DNA of 64,000 nt from Halocynthiibacter namhaensis (GTDB taxonomy: Bacteria > Pseudomonadota > Alphaproteobacteria > Rhodobacterales > Rhodobacteraceae), in assembly GCF_000812685.1 (NCBI RefSeq), contig NZ_JWIF01000040.1:78657-142656 (forward strand). The letters are read 5' to 3'. Under the pieces are notes generated by a model. It was not told where the DNA came from. It saw nothing but the letters and a program-made list of their open reading frames with translations, and ran no database searches. This document shows positions 8,641 to 18,060 of this stretch, one piece after another. Each line of letters begins with the position of its first letter. Position 1 is the first letter of the stretch. Position numbers and translations under genes: made by a program.

Positions 8641-9729
8641 TTAGAAAGCTATCCCAAGTTTTACACCTACACCAATCGCAGAGTTTCCAGAAAAGCTGGC
8701 CCGTGCAACATCAGGCGTACCTGTTTCGGGCTGAGCATCGCCAAGCTTAGTGTAATTGACACCGATCGTCAGTTCGGTGTTGCCTTCGGTATAGACACCA
8801 GCAAGTGTTAAGCCTAGTTTTCCGGTGGTCGGAGCAAGAGGCGACACCAGTGGCTTACCTGCGTCTTCGTATGTAATGGATACCGCACCAGACCAGCTAT
8901 CATTGAATTTGCGCCCGACACCAAGAGTGTATGTGGTGCTATCTTCAAGATCAATAAGGCCCCCTCCCGTTGCGCCTACGAACGCCGCTGGGTCAAAGCG
9001 CAAAGCAGACCAATCCACCCAACGGATCTGACCAAACAGCAAGGTATTTTGCGAGATACCGCTTTGGAAATCAAGGTTGATTGATTTGGGGGTGGTGACT
9101 TTGGTAACAGAAGACGGCCCAATACTTTCTGTTGTTTGGAAGCTATGGTCGATTTCAGAATGATAGGTTAATGCAACACGCAACGCGATATCTGGAATTT
9201 CATACGCAGCGCCGATCGTATATCCATAGGCAATATCTTGATCCATTTTGACATTGTATCCGGCAACAGGACCATATGCAGCACCGTTTAAGGTGACTTC
9301 AGCCGAGGCTTGCTGTGCACGTATGCCCCCATGGACGCTGAAACGATCTGACATTTTGTAACGCAAAATCCCGGACACAGAGGTTGAGTCAGCACGGGCG
9401 AATGTACCACCCAAAACAGGGCTTGTCGGACCATAGGACACATCTGCGCCAAAAGGAGAATCTGCAATCAGTGAAAGTGACAAGGAATCTGTCAATTGGC
9501 GACGATATGCAAGACTCGCCTGAGTGAAGGAAGACGCAACATTACCCGTTGGTTGATTAGCGACATCGACACCAGACGCAGTGGGGCTAACTGTGCCGAA
9601 AGAAAGCTCAACACGGTTACCTTCTTCAAAAATGATACCTACACCTTGGCCCGAACGATCAATTCCGCCAGCGAGGGCTCCGGTTGAGGTCAGGGCCAGC
9701 AAGGCTGCTGTGCTCATCAATTTGTTCAT
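8641..9729 (-). CDS. OmpP1/FadL family outer membrane transport protein
   Basis: A 362-residue outer-membrane beta-barrel of the FadL/TodX type that lets hydrophobic compounds such as fatty acids through the outer membrane. The chosen start begins a signal peptide (MNKLMSTAALLALTSTGALA), with cleavage before GGIDRSGQ; an upstream in-frame start lacks this fit. The rest is amphipathic strands, with the typical C-terminal Phe (GVKLGIAF). It is monocistronic, with a clear terminator and a 121-bp upstream region. Confidence 0.88.
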   Translation of the reverse strand: MNKLMSTAALLALTSTGALAGGIDRSGQGVGIIFEEGNRVELSFGTVSPTASGVDVANQPTGNVASSFTQASLAYRRQLTDSLSLSLIADSPFGADVSYGPTSPVLGGTFARADSTSVSGILRYKMSDRFSVHGGIRAQQASAEVTLNGAAYGPVAGYNVKMDQDIAYGYTIGAAYEIPDIALRVALTYHSEIDHSFQTTESIGPSSVTKVTTPKSINLDFQSGISQNTLLFGQIRWVDWSALRFDPAAFVGATGGGLIDLEDSTTYTLGVGRKFNDSWSGAVSITYEDAGKPLVSPLAPTTGKLGLTLAGVYTEGNTELTIGVNYTKLGDAQPETGTPDVARASFSGNSAIGVGVKLGIAF

Positions 9730-9850
9730 TTTTCCATCCCTGTTTTGTTTTTTATGATTAAGCAAAGTTTTGCCGATCACATCCTATCGGTCAATTCTTT
9801 ACCAAACGTAACCTAAGAAAGTTGCCTGAACGTAACAAAATGTACACAAT

Positions 9851-10732
9851 TCAGGTCATTTTTCGAGATTCTGACAATATATTCAGGTAGTTCGCCGCAA
9901 ATATGATTAACGCACCTAGGATTGCAGTCCATTGCAGGGGCTCATTGTATAAAACAATTCCGACCACAACGATGATGGGGAGGCGTGCAAAATCGATGGG
10001 CGACACGATCATGGCAGGTGCGACGGCAAGGGCCCTTGCAATGCAAAAATGGGCCAGAAGGCCGCAAATGCCAACCAAAATCAGCCAGGGTGCGGTGTTC
10101 AGTGATGGCAGCGTGATTTGCCCATCATAGCCCGCGGTCACAAGACCAAAAGCGGTTTGTAGTGTCACCAGCCAAAACATGATCTTTGTGATGCTGTCGC
10201 CTTTGGTCATCTGTTTTGTCAAAATGGTGGTGACCGCAAAACCGATCGCGGCAAATGCAGCGGCGATAAAGCCTGGTGAAATCGTTGCTGTGTCCGGTCG
10301 TGCAACCAAAAGAATTCCCGAAAACCCTAAAAGCACCGCCATGATGCGCGTTTGTGTCATTTTTTCGCCCAGGAACAGCGCCGCCAAAATCATGACCCAA
10401 ACCGGGACGGTGAATTCAAGGGCAAAGACCTGCGCGAGCGGGATCAAGGGCAGGGCGAAGAACCACAGGTTTTGACCAATGAAATGCGCAATATTGCGTA
10501 GCATATGTTTGCCAAAATCACGTGTGTTGACCTGGTTTAAAGTGCCCGCCGCGCCGCCGATGCTGAGAACGATGATCATGCCGATGACTGAACGCCATAA
10601 CATCAGCTCAAATGTGTCCATGTCGCTGGCCAGCGCGCGCCCGGCAATAGCCATCAAGGTAAATGAGACGATGGAACCGGACATCCACAAAGCGGCGGTC
10701 AGAATGGCGGGGCGTTGAGGTGTTTGTGTCAT
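9851..10732 (-). CDS. DMT (EamA) family exporter
   Basis: A 293-residue inner-membrane protein with about ten transmembrane helices in two EamA repeats (roughly residues 10-145 and 150-285). Typical features are the LAQVFALEFTVPVWVMILAA stretch and the closing IILYNEPLQWTAILGALIIF-type pattern. This superfamily exports amino acids, nucleobases or similar metabolites; the substrate cannot be told here. It lies 37 bp downstream of the YdcF gene and may be the last gene of the guaA transcript. Confidence 0.88.
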   Translation of the reverse strand: MTQTPQRPAILTAALWMSGSIVSFTLMAIAGRALASDMDTFELMLWRSVIGMIIVLSIGGAAGTLNQVNTRDFGKHMLRNIAHFIGQNLWFFALPLIPLAQVFALEFTVPVWVMILAALFLGEKMTQTRIMAVLLGFSGILLVARPDTATISPGFIAAAFAAIGFAVTTILTKQMTKGDSITKIMFWLVTLQTAFGLVTAGYDGQITLPSLNTAPWLILVGICGLLAHFCIARALAVAPAMIVSPIDFARLPIIVVVGIVLYNEPLQWTAILGALIIFAANYLNILSESRKMT

Positions 10733-10769
10733 AGCGGCATGAGTGATGTTTTAAGGCCTGGTTGCAAGC

Positions 10770-11441
10770 CTATTCGAGCCAAGCATCCAGATTTTCCGCC
10801 CCGAACAGCTTGCCGGATTGCCAGGCAATGACGCGCAGACTGTTGAAACCCGTGGCAAGAACTTCGCGCCATACCATTTTACCTTGGGGCCACGTCAGAT
10901 GCGGACTGGTGCTGCGAAAGAGTTCGGAATTGGCGAGCGCAATATCAAAACTGCGCCCATCATTCCAACCAGCCCATTTAAGCGAGGCCCAAACACGCGG
11001 CAAATGAAACCCTTCGGATACGGCAATGATGCGCCCTGTCTGAGGAAGATCAGGCAATGAAAACAAAGCGTTTTGCAGTGTGGAAAGTGATCGCGTTTCG
11101 CTTGTAATTGCGTCGCGGGGCACTCCTAGCGAGACTGCAAGATCGCGCATTTGATCCCCAGCAGAAGGGCCGCCCGCGCGTGCCATGCCACCGGACATAT
11201 GCATTTGGGGGGCCGTGCCTTGATTGTAGAGGGCGACGCCTTTTTCAACGCGCAATATTGTGGATTGGTGCAGTGTGCCATCGGCATCCATGCCCGCGCC
11301 AAAGACCATGATCACGTCAGCCTGTGTGAATTCTCTAGGCTCAGAAATATCTTGGAGCCAGGAAAATGTCGGAATGAAAATCAGAAGACATACAAATGTA
11401 AGAACACAAAATGCCAGAACGCGGCGGAACAGTTTAATCAA
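10770..11441 (-). CDS. YdcF family (DUF218) protein
   Basis: A 223-residue membrane-anchored protein: one N-terminal helix (FCVLTFVCLLIFIPTFSWL), then a DUF218 domain. Family landmarks include DVIMVFGAGM, HMSGGMA, the ETRSLSTLQNA segment and VSEGFHLPR. The biochemical role of this family is poorly defined. The start is a TTG whose last two bases share the TGA stop of the previous gene (TTGA overlap); the next ATG would remove the helix and the first motif, so TTG is preferred. Confidence 0.85.
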   Translation of the reverse strand: MIKLFRRVLAFCVLTFVCLLIFIPTFSWLQDISEPREFTQADVIMVFGAGMDADGTLHQSTILRVEKGVALYNQGTAPQMHMSGGMARAGGPSAGDQMRDLAVSLGVPRDAITSETRSLSTLQNALFSLPDLPQTGRIIAVSEGFHLPRVWASLKWAGWNDGRSFDIALANSELFRSTSPHLTWPQGKMVWREVLATGFNSLRVIAWQSGKLFGAENLDAWLE

Positions 11442-11719
11442 TCAGGGACCTCAGTGATGCTATATTCACGGGGGATGCCTGCTGTGATCTCTGCCCAGAC
11501 AGATGCTTTCGTGCGGGTCTGGTGGGCGTCAAATGATGATTGATCCGTAAATATTTCTGCGACGTTGAAACGCCCGGAAATCTCAGGATCTTCGGTCACG
11601 TCAAAGGAAATGCAGCCAGGTTCCGCGTGGGTCAGACGGATATGGTCAACAAGACCCGCGCGCACAGTATCCATACGATCATCGGGAACAAGAATGTAAC
11701 CGTTGAGTTGGATTTTCAT
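11438..11719 (-). CDS. Antibiotic biosynthesis monooxygenase-fold (ABM) protein
   Basis: A 93-residue dimeric alpha+beta barrel domain protein. It has the family pattern of an N-terminal strand with a hydrophobic helix (DTVRAGLVDHIRLTHAEPGC), SFDVTEDPEISGRFNVAEIF, and the SSFDAHQTRTKASVWAEI helix. Such proteins include small quinol monooxygenases and heme-degrading enzymes, but many are uncharacterised. The start at 11719 lies 43 bp after guaA, with the longer frame reaching back into guaA rejected. It overlaps ydcF by 4 nt. Confidence 0.82.
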   Translation of the reverse strand: MKIQLNGYILVPDDRMDTVRAGLVDHIRLTHAEPGCISFDVTEDPEISGRFNVAEIFTDQSSFDAHQTRTKASVWAEITAGIPREYSITEVPD

Positions 11720-11762
11720 GGCGCAGGTCCTTCGTTCTGTGGTCCTCAAAGGGCTTTGAGGA

Positions 11763-13319
11763 TTACTCCCATTCAATCGTGCCGGGAGGTTTCGACGTGA
11801 TGTCATAGGTCACGCGGTTGATGCCTTCGATTTCATTGATGATGCGCGTTGCGGTTTCACCAAGGAATTCATGCGTGAACGGGTAGTAATCCGCGGTCAT
11901 GCCGTCGACAGATGTCACCGCGCGCAGGGCACAGGCGTAATCATAGGTGCGACCATCGCCCATCACGCCAACGGTTTTCACCGGAAGGATCGCGACAAAA
12001 GCTTGCCAGATCTCATCATACAGACCGTGTTTACGGATCTGGTCGATGTAAACCGCGTCAGCTTTGCGCAGGATTTCCAATTTTGGACGGGTGATTTCAC
12101 CAGGGCAACGAATGGCAAGGCCAGGTCCTGGGAAGGGGTGACGACCGATGAATGATGTCGGCAGACCAAGTTCACGACCAAGGGCGCGGACCTCATCTTT
12201 GAACAACTCACGCAGGGGTTCAACCAGTTTCAGACCCATCTTTTCGGGCAGGCCGCCAACATTGTGGTGCGATTTGATGGTCACGCTTGGACCGCCAGAA
12301 AAGGACACAGATTCAATCACATCTGGGTAAAGCGTGCCCTGAGCAAGGAACTCAGCGCCTTCGATTTCATTGGCGTATTTCTGGAATACATCAATGAACA
12401 ATTTGCCGATGATTTTGCGTTTGGTTTCTGGATCAGATTGACCGTCCAACTCGCCCAAGAACAATTCTTGCTCATCCGCGTGGATCAGCTTCATTTTGTA
12501 ATTGTCGCGGAACATGGCGACAACTTCTTCCGCTTCACCCTGACGCAAAAGGCCATGGTCCACGAAAACACAGGTCAGCTGATCGCCGATTGCTTCGTGC
12601 AACAAAACAGCCGCAACAGAACTGTCAACGCCACCGGACAGGCCGCAGATCACGTTCTTGTCGCCAACCTGTTCGCGGATCTTGTCGATCATTTGCTGGC
12701 GATAAGCACCCATGGTCCAATCGCCAGAGAATCCAGCGAGTTTAACGAAGTTTTCATATAGTTTCGCACCGCGCGGGGTGTGGTGAACCTCAGGGTGAAA
12801 TTGCACCGCATAGAAATGACGCGACGCATCTGCTGTGATCGCATAAGGGGCATTCGGGGATGTGCCGTAAACGTCAAAGCCAGGTGCGATTTCAGAGACA
12901 TGGTCGCCGTGGCTCATCCAGACTTGTTCATCACCATCGGTGAACCAACCGTCCAGAATATCAAGCGTATTTCCAGGCGTGACAAAAGCACGACCAAATT
13001 CAGCGGTGCCATGACCGCTTTCTACTTTGCCGCCCAACTGGTGCATCATGACCTGTTGGCCGTAACAGATCCCTAGGATCGGCACGCCATAGTCAAATAT
13101 TTCCTGCGGCGCGCGCGGCGACCCTTCGCGGGTCACACTGTCTGGGCCGCCAGAAAAGATGATGGCTTTGGGGGCGAATTCCTTAACAAACGCCATGTCG
13201 ACGCTTTGGTAAGGATGAATTTCGCAATAAACCCCGAGCTCACGCAGGCGACGCGCAATAAGCTGCGTGACCTGGCTGCCGAAGTCGATGATCAGGAGGT
13301 TTTCATGGTGCTGTGTCAT
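11763..13319 (-). CDS. guaA: GMP synthase (glutamine-hydrolysing)
   Basis: Makes GMP from XMP using glutamine and ATP. The 518 residues match the usual length. Order: class I glutamine amidotransferase ([15 protein letters not shown], catalytic Cys, about residue 83; FHPEVHHT, about 173), then the ATP pyrophosphatase P-loop SGGVDSS (about 230) and the dimerisation domain ending GTIEWE. The start at 13319 has AGGA at proper spacing; ATGs further upstream do not. It probably heads a transcript with the ABM and YdcF genes. Confidence 0.97.
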   Translation of the reverse strand: MTQHHENLLIIDFGSQVTQLIARRLRELGVYCEIHPYQSVDMAFVKEFAPKAIIFSGGPDSVTREGSPRAPQEIFDYGVPILGICYGQQVMMHQLGGKVESGHGTAEFGRAFVTPGNTLDILDGWFTDGDEQVWMSHGDHVSEIAPGFDVYGTSPNAPYAITADASRHFYAVQFHPEVHHTPRGAKLYENFVKLAGFSGDWTMGAYRQQMIDKIREQVGDKNVICGLSGGVDSSVAAVLLHEAIGDQLTCVFVDHGLLRQGEAEEVVAMFRDNYKMKLIHADEQELFLGELDGQSDPETKRKIIGKLFIDVFQKYANEIEGAEFLAQGTLYPDVIESVSFSGGPSVTIKSHHNVGGLPEKMGLKLVEPLRELFKDEVRALGRELGLPTSFIGRHPFPGPGLAIRCPGEITRPKLEILRKADAVYIDQIRKHGLYDEIWQAFVAILPVKTVGVMGDGRTYDYACALRAVTSVDGMTADYYPFTHEFLGETATRIINEIEGINRVTYDITSKPPGTIEWE

Positions 13320-13550
13320 GTGCATCCTGTAAATTGTGCGCCGGGGTGAAGCAAGGTGCAAAACGTTTCACAGTAAAAAAGACCAAGCGGCGCTTGGGGT
13401 ATGAAAATGATGACAATTCAATCACAAATTGCATTCCGTTAACCAAATTCACCCAATTAATTTGATTTTTGAGTTAGTTTTCCCTAAATTAAAAAAAATG
13501 AGCAATTTTTGCTTACCCCAGAAAGGGGAAGCGGAAGGCGGGCGGAAAAA

Positions 13551-14573
13551 TTGAATACTATTGTCCTATACGCCCTCAGCGGCGATCCTTTTGGCTTGAC
13601 CAACGTTACCGTAACGAATGCGTATACGGTAGATATCGTTGACGATGACAATCTACTTGAGCATTCAGATGACAATGGACTTCCAAGTGGCTCCGCTCAG
13701 CTGGATGTAAGTTCGGTTCCCGGGCTAAACAACTCTGTTAACTTTCAAGTGTTTGAGAGTAGATCTGGTTTTGTGAACGGTTCGCCTGTGACCTTTACTC
13801 TGCTGCAATGGAGCGGCATTGATTATATGGTGCTGACCGGCGGTTCGGTCAGCGTCGGTCAAACTATTACAGGCACAGCAAACGGACCCGCGCCCAACGC
13901 CGGCCCAACTGATTATTCGACGCTTCCTGACTTTGTCTGCTTTGCGGCGGAAACGCTTATCGAAACGCCTGCTGGGGCACGACGCATTGATACATTAACC
14001 TCGGGCGATTTAGTTGTGTTGGCAAATGGCAGTGTCAAACCTATTCGTTGGATCGGCAAGCGCGTGCTGTCGCCAGATGATCTGAAAGACGCGCCGCATT
14101 TACGCCCGATACGGATTGGCGCCCATAGTTTTGGCCGCAACAGCCCCACACAAGATGTTCACCTATCACCGCAGCATCGGATTGCCGTGACGTCTGGCGC
14201 ACTTGAGATGTTGATGGAACACCCCGTGATGTTAACTTCTGCCAAGGCGGTGTTGGGCCGCACGGGGGTGGAACAGAACCAAGATGTTCAAGAGGTCACT
14301 TATTTTCACATGATGTTTGATCAGCACGAGATGCTAAATGTGTGTGGTTTGATGTGTGAATCCTTTTACCCAGGTACAGTGTCAATGGACGCACTTTCGA
14401 ATGATGTTCGCGCAGAGCTGTTTGAGCTTTTCCCAGACCTTGAAACCGATGACGCCAGTTATGGACCAACTGTGTTGCCTGTGATGAAACCGTTTGAAGC
14501 ACAAATCGTGTTAAATAGCTTGTCCTCTCCCAAGGCCCATGACCTTGAAATGCCATTCGAGATGGCATCATAG
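13551..14573 (+). CDS. Hint-domain (Hint_2) protein
   Basis: A 340-residue protein with an N-terminal acidic, beta-rich segment (about residues 1-125) and a Hint domain (about 129-275). Block A is [18 protein letters not shown], block B includes [11 protein letters not shown], and the His block is [11 protein letters not shown]. There is no extein-splicing C-terminal His-Asn, so this is an autoprocessing or relic Hint fold rather than a splicing intein. It probably starts at TTG (13551) after a purine-rich stretch; a further TTG at 13509 is less likely. Such proteins are common and often secreted in Roseobacter relatives; function unknown. Confidence 0.8.
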   Translation: MNTIVLYALSGDPFGLTNVTVTNAYTVDIVDDDNLLEHSDDNGLPSGSAQLDVSSVPGLNNSVNFQVFESRSGFVNGSPVTFTLLQWSGIDYMVLTGGSVSVGQTITGTANGPAPNAGPTDYSTLPDFVCFAAETLIETPAGARRIDTLTSGDLVVLANGSVKPIRWIGKRVLSPDDLKDAPHLRPIRIGAHSFGRNSPTQDVHLSPQHRIAVTSGALEMLMEHPVMLTSAKAVLGRTGVEQNQDVQEVTYFHMMFDQHEMLNVCGLMCESFYPGTVSMDALSNDVRAELFELFPDLETDDASYGPTVLPVMKPFEAQIVLNSLSSPKAHDLEMPFEMAS

Positions 14574-14705
14574 GCGAATAGTTTTCAACATTTATTGAAA
14601 ACCAAGCCGCAAATGTCGCTTTCGCCTGTCAGAGGCCGTATTTTCTCTCATACGCGACATTTTCCCGGTCTAAACATGGATCAAACGACATTCAGGGGAA
14701 GATCC

Positions 14706-16247
14706 ATGGCAGAAACAGCTCGCAGACGTGCTCGTGGTGGTGGTGGTGCGGCGCGCCGTGCAGAACGCACAGCCGTTAACATCGAGACCGCGAAATACAT
14801 TGAACGCAACATTCCGAACCTAGAGATTCTGAATGAAGAGGCTTTGGCGATCATCGAAGAAAACGCGGAAACCGTTCTCGCTGAGATCGGCGTTAACTTT
14901 GTTGAATGCCCGGAGGCGCTTGAATTGTGGCGTGAAGCGGGTGCTGAGATCGACGGCGAACGTGTACGGATCCCACGTGGTCTGTGCCGTGAGCTGATCA
15001 AAACCGCTCCGCAAAGCTATACGCAACATGCACGCAACCCAGAGAAATCCGTTGTCATCGGCGGCAATAATCTGGTGCTTGCACCTGTTTATGGCCCGCC
15101 CTTTGTGCGTGATGCCGACGGTGGCCGTCGCTATGCGACCATGGATGATTTCAACAAATTCGTAAAACTGGGCTATATGTCCAAATGGCTGCACCATTCC
15201 GGTGGTACAGTGTGCGAACCTACAGATATCCCCGTGAACAAACGTCACTTGGACATGCTGTATTCCCATATGACCTTGTCCGACAAGCCGTATATGGGCT
15301 CCGTTACTGAGCCTTCTCGTGCGCAGGATTCGGTTGAGATGTCGAAGATCCTGTTTGGTGACGAATTCGTTGATCAGAATGCGGTTATGACGTCATTGAT
15401 CAACATTAACTCGCCTTTGACATTTGATCCGATCATGGTTGGCGCTTTGGATATCTACGCGAAAGCGGGCCAGGGCTGCATCATCTCACCCTTTATCGTT
15501 GGCGGTGCGATGGCGCCGGTATCGGTTGCTGGCACGTTGACGCAGGTTCTCGCTGAGGTTCTCGCGGGCATCGCATATAGCCAACTTGTGCGCAAAGGCG
15601 CGCCAGTGATCTTTGGCTGCTTCGTGACATCCATCGATATGAATTCAGGCGCGCCAACATTTGGCACACCAGAAGCTTCCCAAATCCTTTACGGGGCAGG
15701 GCAGTTGGCCCGTCGCCTTAAGCTTCCGTTTAGATCTGGTGGCGGCCTTTGTGGGTCCAAATTGCCTGATGCACAGGCAGCATATGAGACTGCGCATACG
15801 CATAATGCCGCCTTGCTTGGTGGTGTGAACTTCATGTTGCATTCTTGCGGTTGGCTTGAGGGCGGGCTTGTTTCATCCTTTGAGAAATTCGTCATGGATG
15901 CCGATCAGCTTGGCGTTCTGCACCATTTGGCTGCGGGCGTTGACATGTCAGAGAATGGCCAAGCAATGGGCGCCATGCGTGAGGTCGGGCCAGGTGGTCA
16001 CTATCTTGGATGTGAACACACCCAGGCCAACTATAAAGACGCGTTTTGGCGTACCGATTTGCTGGACTACAAACCGTTTGAAACCTGGGATGAAGAAGGT
16101 GCACGTGACACCGTCGCATTGGCCAAAGCTCGCGTCGAAAAACAGTTGAACGACTATCAGCAACCAGCGATGGACCCTGCAATTAAAGACGCATTGGACG
16201 AATATGTCGCCCGTAAAAAAGCGGCAGAGCCTGACGCGTTTATGTGA
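14706..16247 (+). CDS. MttB (trimethylamine methyltransferase) family protein, non-pyrrolysine type
   Basis: A 513-residue COG5598-type protein. Archaeal MttB uses pyrrolysine at an in-frame TAG; this gene has none, so it belongs with the larger non-Pyl group, some of which demethylate glycine betaine or other quaternary amines to a corrinoid protein. The start at 14706 follows GGGGAAG. An arginine- and glycine-rich N-terminal tail (RRRARGGGGAARRAERT) precedes the TIM-barrel-like body. No corrinoid protein or MtbA-type partner gene is nearby, so the substrate remains open. Confidence 0.85.
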   Translation: MAETARRRARGGGGAARRAERTAVNIETAKYIERNIPNLEILNEEALAIIEENAETVLAEIGVNFVECPEALELWREAGAEIDGERVRIPRGLCRELIKTAPQSYTQHARNPEKSVVIGGNNLVLAPVYGPPFVRDADGGRRYATMDDFNKFVKLGYMSKWLHHSGGTVCEPTDIPVNKRHLDMLYSHMTLSDKPYMGSVTEPSRAQDSVEMSKILFGDEFVDQNAVMTSLININSPLTFDPIMVGALDIYAKAGQGCIISPFIVGGAMAPVSVAGTLTQVLAEVLAGIAYSQLVRKGAPVIFGCFVTSIDMNSGAPTFGTPEASQILYGAGQLARRLKLPFRSGGGLCGSKLPDAQAAYETAHTHNAALLGGVNFMLHSCGWLEGGLVSSFEKFVMDADQLGVLHHLAAGVDMSENGQAMGAMREVGPGGHYLGCEHTQANYKDAFWRTDLLDYKPFETWDEEGARDTVALAKARVEKQLNDYQQPAMDPAIKDALDEYVARKKAAEPDAFM

Positions 16248-16261
16248 TTAACAGATGTTGC

Positions 16262-16552
16262 CTATGACGCGCATCGGGTCCGCAGGATCTGAATCTCGGC
16301 CATAAGTGCAATCAACAATTCAACATGACGGGCGATGCTATAGGAAGCATCGCCCGTTTTGCGTCGTTCCTCCATATCGCCTTCGACATTCATAAGCTGC
16401 GTCACGGCACGTCCGGGCCCAGGTAGTTTTTCGTCGTTCACAAGACGCAAAAGGTCACGTTCTCGGCTGTAGCTGGTTAAGCCAAAACGTGCTGCACGGA
16501 TAAGCAGGCGTGGTCGGCGAAGTGTATTGAGAAATGTCATAAGGTCGGTCAT
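16262..16552 (-). CDS. DUF6477-like small protein (rcc01866-like)
   Basis: A 96-residue, basic and helical protein (MTDLMTFLNTLRRPRLLIRA, ending ARHVELLIALMAEIQILRT). It resembles the DUF6477 family found in Rhodobacterales. It is transcribed away from the DUF6456-type regulator at 16772, an arrangement that recalls rcc01866/rcc01865 next to each other in Rhodobacter capsulatus; this link is from memory and should be treated as inference. It lies 15 bp from the convergent mttB-like gene. Confidence 0.65.
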   Translation of the reverse strand: MTDLMTFLNTLRRPRLLIRAARFGLTSYSRERDLLRLVNDEKLPGPGRAVTQLMNVEGDMEERRKTGDASYSIARHVELLIALMAEIQILRTRCAS

Positions 16553-16690
16553 GTCTGAGCCCCTTTTTTGGTTATGGCGTGATCAAGGGTGACACTACTT
16601 ATGCGGGTGTTGCGTGTTGCCTAAGGCACCGTTCGATGGGTTACTTAACTGTTTAACAGTTGAAATCAATGATAGTGACACCTGAATATG

Positions 16691-16706
16691 TTAATCAACA
16701 AGTAAC
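16691..16706 (+). promoter_or_regulatory. CtrA-like site TTAA-N7-GTAAC
   Basis: TTAA at 16691-16694, seven bases, then GTAAC at 16702-16706. This differs at one position from the alphaproteobacterial CtrA consensus TTAA-N7-TTAAC. It lies 66 bp before the ATG at 16772, upstream of a possible -10 box (TATAGG, 16741-16746). A 7-bp-arm palindrome AACTGTT-T-AACAGTT (16647-16661) lies 30 bp further up. Confidence 0.4.
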
Positions 16707-16771
16707 CAATGCAATCTTAAGTTGTGTGTAGCTGATGTCCTATAGGGTTAGAAAGAAAGGGCGCAAAGGGA

Positions 16772-17989
16772 ATGAAAAAGCAGGCTGATACGATTGATGT
16801 TGGTGTTGCTGAACTCCCCCAATGGGTTCCCGGGGCTGCAAGGAACTACCTGTTACATACGGTCACGGGCGTTTCAATTCGTAAGCTTGCTCGTATCTGT
16901 GACTGTCACGCGTCCACTGTGATGCGGCAAGTACACCGTATCGAAAGTCAGCGTGACGACATCTTGGTTGACGAAGCCCTAAGTCGACTGGGCCAGACAT
17001 ATCTTCAGGTATCCCGCTCATCTGCTGAGCAAAATAAAAAGGATGCCACTAAAATGACTATTCCGCACTCAACCTCCGCCCAAATGCGCAACTCTGATGC
17101 CGACGACCAATCTCAGTTTGCTGCCTGCAACGATCAATCTACCACAGCGCCAAATCCTAAGAAGCTGCGTCGTGAGAAAGACGAACGTCGTGTTTTGACG
17201 CGCTTGTCTGAAAACGGCGCGGTGCTTGTGGTTGCTGGCGATTTGGACAAGGCTGTTGTTGTGCGCAGCTTGCCTGGGGGCAAATCCGCAAGAACTGCGG
17301 TCGTTGAACGGGAAGTCGCGCAATCTATGGCGTTGAAGGATTTGATCAGTTGCGCGGCCAAAGGCAAAGTTACGCAGTATAAGATTACAACGGCGGGCCG
17401 TGCTGCGCTGAAAAGAATGATCAGCACAGGTGATCCGGCGCAACCGGGCTTTTCTGATATGCAAGCCAGTTTTGGGGATCAGCACCGCGTGTGGGGTGAG
17501 AAACAGCTGGCCAGCGGATGCGAGCAAGAGCAGCCAAAACACATCCGTTACAACATTGCTGAAAGCCCATTGGCGGGCCTTGCAAGGCGTCGGGATAAGG
17601 ATGGAAAACCCTTTTTAAGCGATGATCTTGTGCATGTGGGAGAACGTCTGCGCGAGGATTTTGAATTGGCTCAAATGGGCCCGCGTGTTGCACAGAATTG
17701 GGAACGGTTCTTGACCGGTGGTGGTCGTGGTGGATTTGCGGCGGACAGTGGCGTTGGGCATGGTCCAGAAGAGGCCCGGCGTCGCGTTTCGGGCGCACTG
17801 GAACATCTAGGGCCGGGGTTGGGGGACGTTGTTCTGCGGTGCTGCTGTTACCTTGAGGGCATGGAAGCGGCCGAGAAACGCATGGGCTGGTCGGCACGAT
17901 CAGGCAAAGTTGTTCTGCGCATCGCCTTGCAACGTCTAAAGCGTCATTACGACGAAACACATGGCAAATTTGGCCCAATGATCGGCTGA
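16772..17989 (+). CDS. DUF6456-type two-domain regulator, candidate GafA-like GTA activator
   Basis: A 405-residue protein with DNA-binding features at both ends. Residues about 31-57 form a helix-turn-helix (TGVSIRKLARICDCHASTVM). The centre (about 80-270) is variable and linker-like. The C-terminus (about 340-395) reads LGDVVLRCCCYLEGMEAAEK and WSARSGKVVLRIALQRLK, similar to sigma region 4. This matches what I recall of GafA (rcc01865), the direct activator of the Rhodobacter capsulatus gene transfer agent. The divergent small neighbour and a CtrA-like site fit. Family placement is moderately sure; the GTA role is inference. Confidence 0.7.
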   Translation: MKKQADTIDVGVAELPQWVPGAARNYLLHTVTGVSIRKLARICDCHASTVMRQVHRIESQRDDILVDEALSRLGQTYLQVSRSSAEQNKKDATKMTIPHSTSAQMRNSDADDQSQFAACNDQSTTAPNPKKLRREKDERRVLTRLSENGAVLVVAGDLDKAVVVRSLPGGKSARTAVVEREVAQSMALKDLISCAAKGKVTQYKITTAGRAALKRMISTGDPAQPGFSDMQASFGDQHRVWGEKQLASGCEQEQPKHIRYNIAESPLAGLARRRDKDGKPFLSDDLVHVGERLREDFELAQMGPRVAQNWERFLTGGGRGGFAADSGVGHGPEEARRRVSGALEHLGPGLGDVVLRCCCYLEGMEAAEKRMGWSARSGKVVLRIALQRLKRHYDETHGKFGPMIG

Positions 17990-18000
17990 ATGAGAAATGA

Positions 18001-18031
18001 GAAAAGGCCCGCACAAATGGCGGGCCTTTTC
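18001..18031. terminator. Bidirectional intrinsic terminator
   Basis: GAAAAGGCCCG (18001-18011) pairs with CGGGCCTTTTC (18021-18031) around a 9-nt loop. A and T runs on both sides let it serve the regulator ending at 17989 and the convergent peroxiredoxin ending at 18061. Confidence 0.9.
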
Positions 18032-18060
18032 TTTATTGCTTAGAAACGAAGGCGCTTAGA

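Noticed and set aside
16645..16656. Second CtrA site at TTAACTGTTTAA
   Set aside because: The spacing between the TTAA halves is 4, not 7, so it does not fit the consensus.
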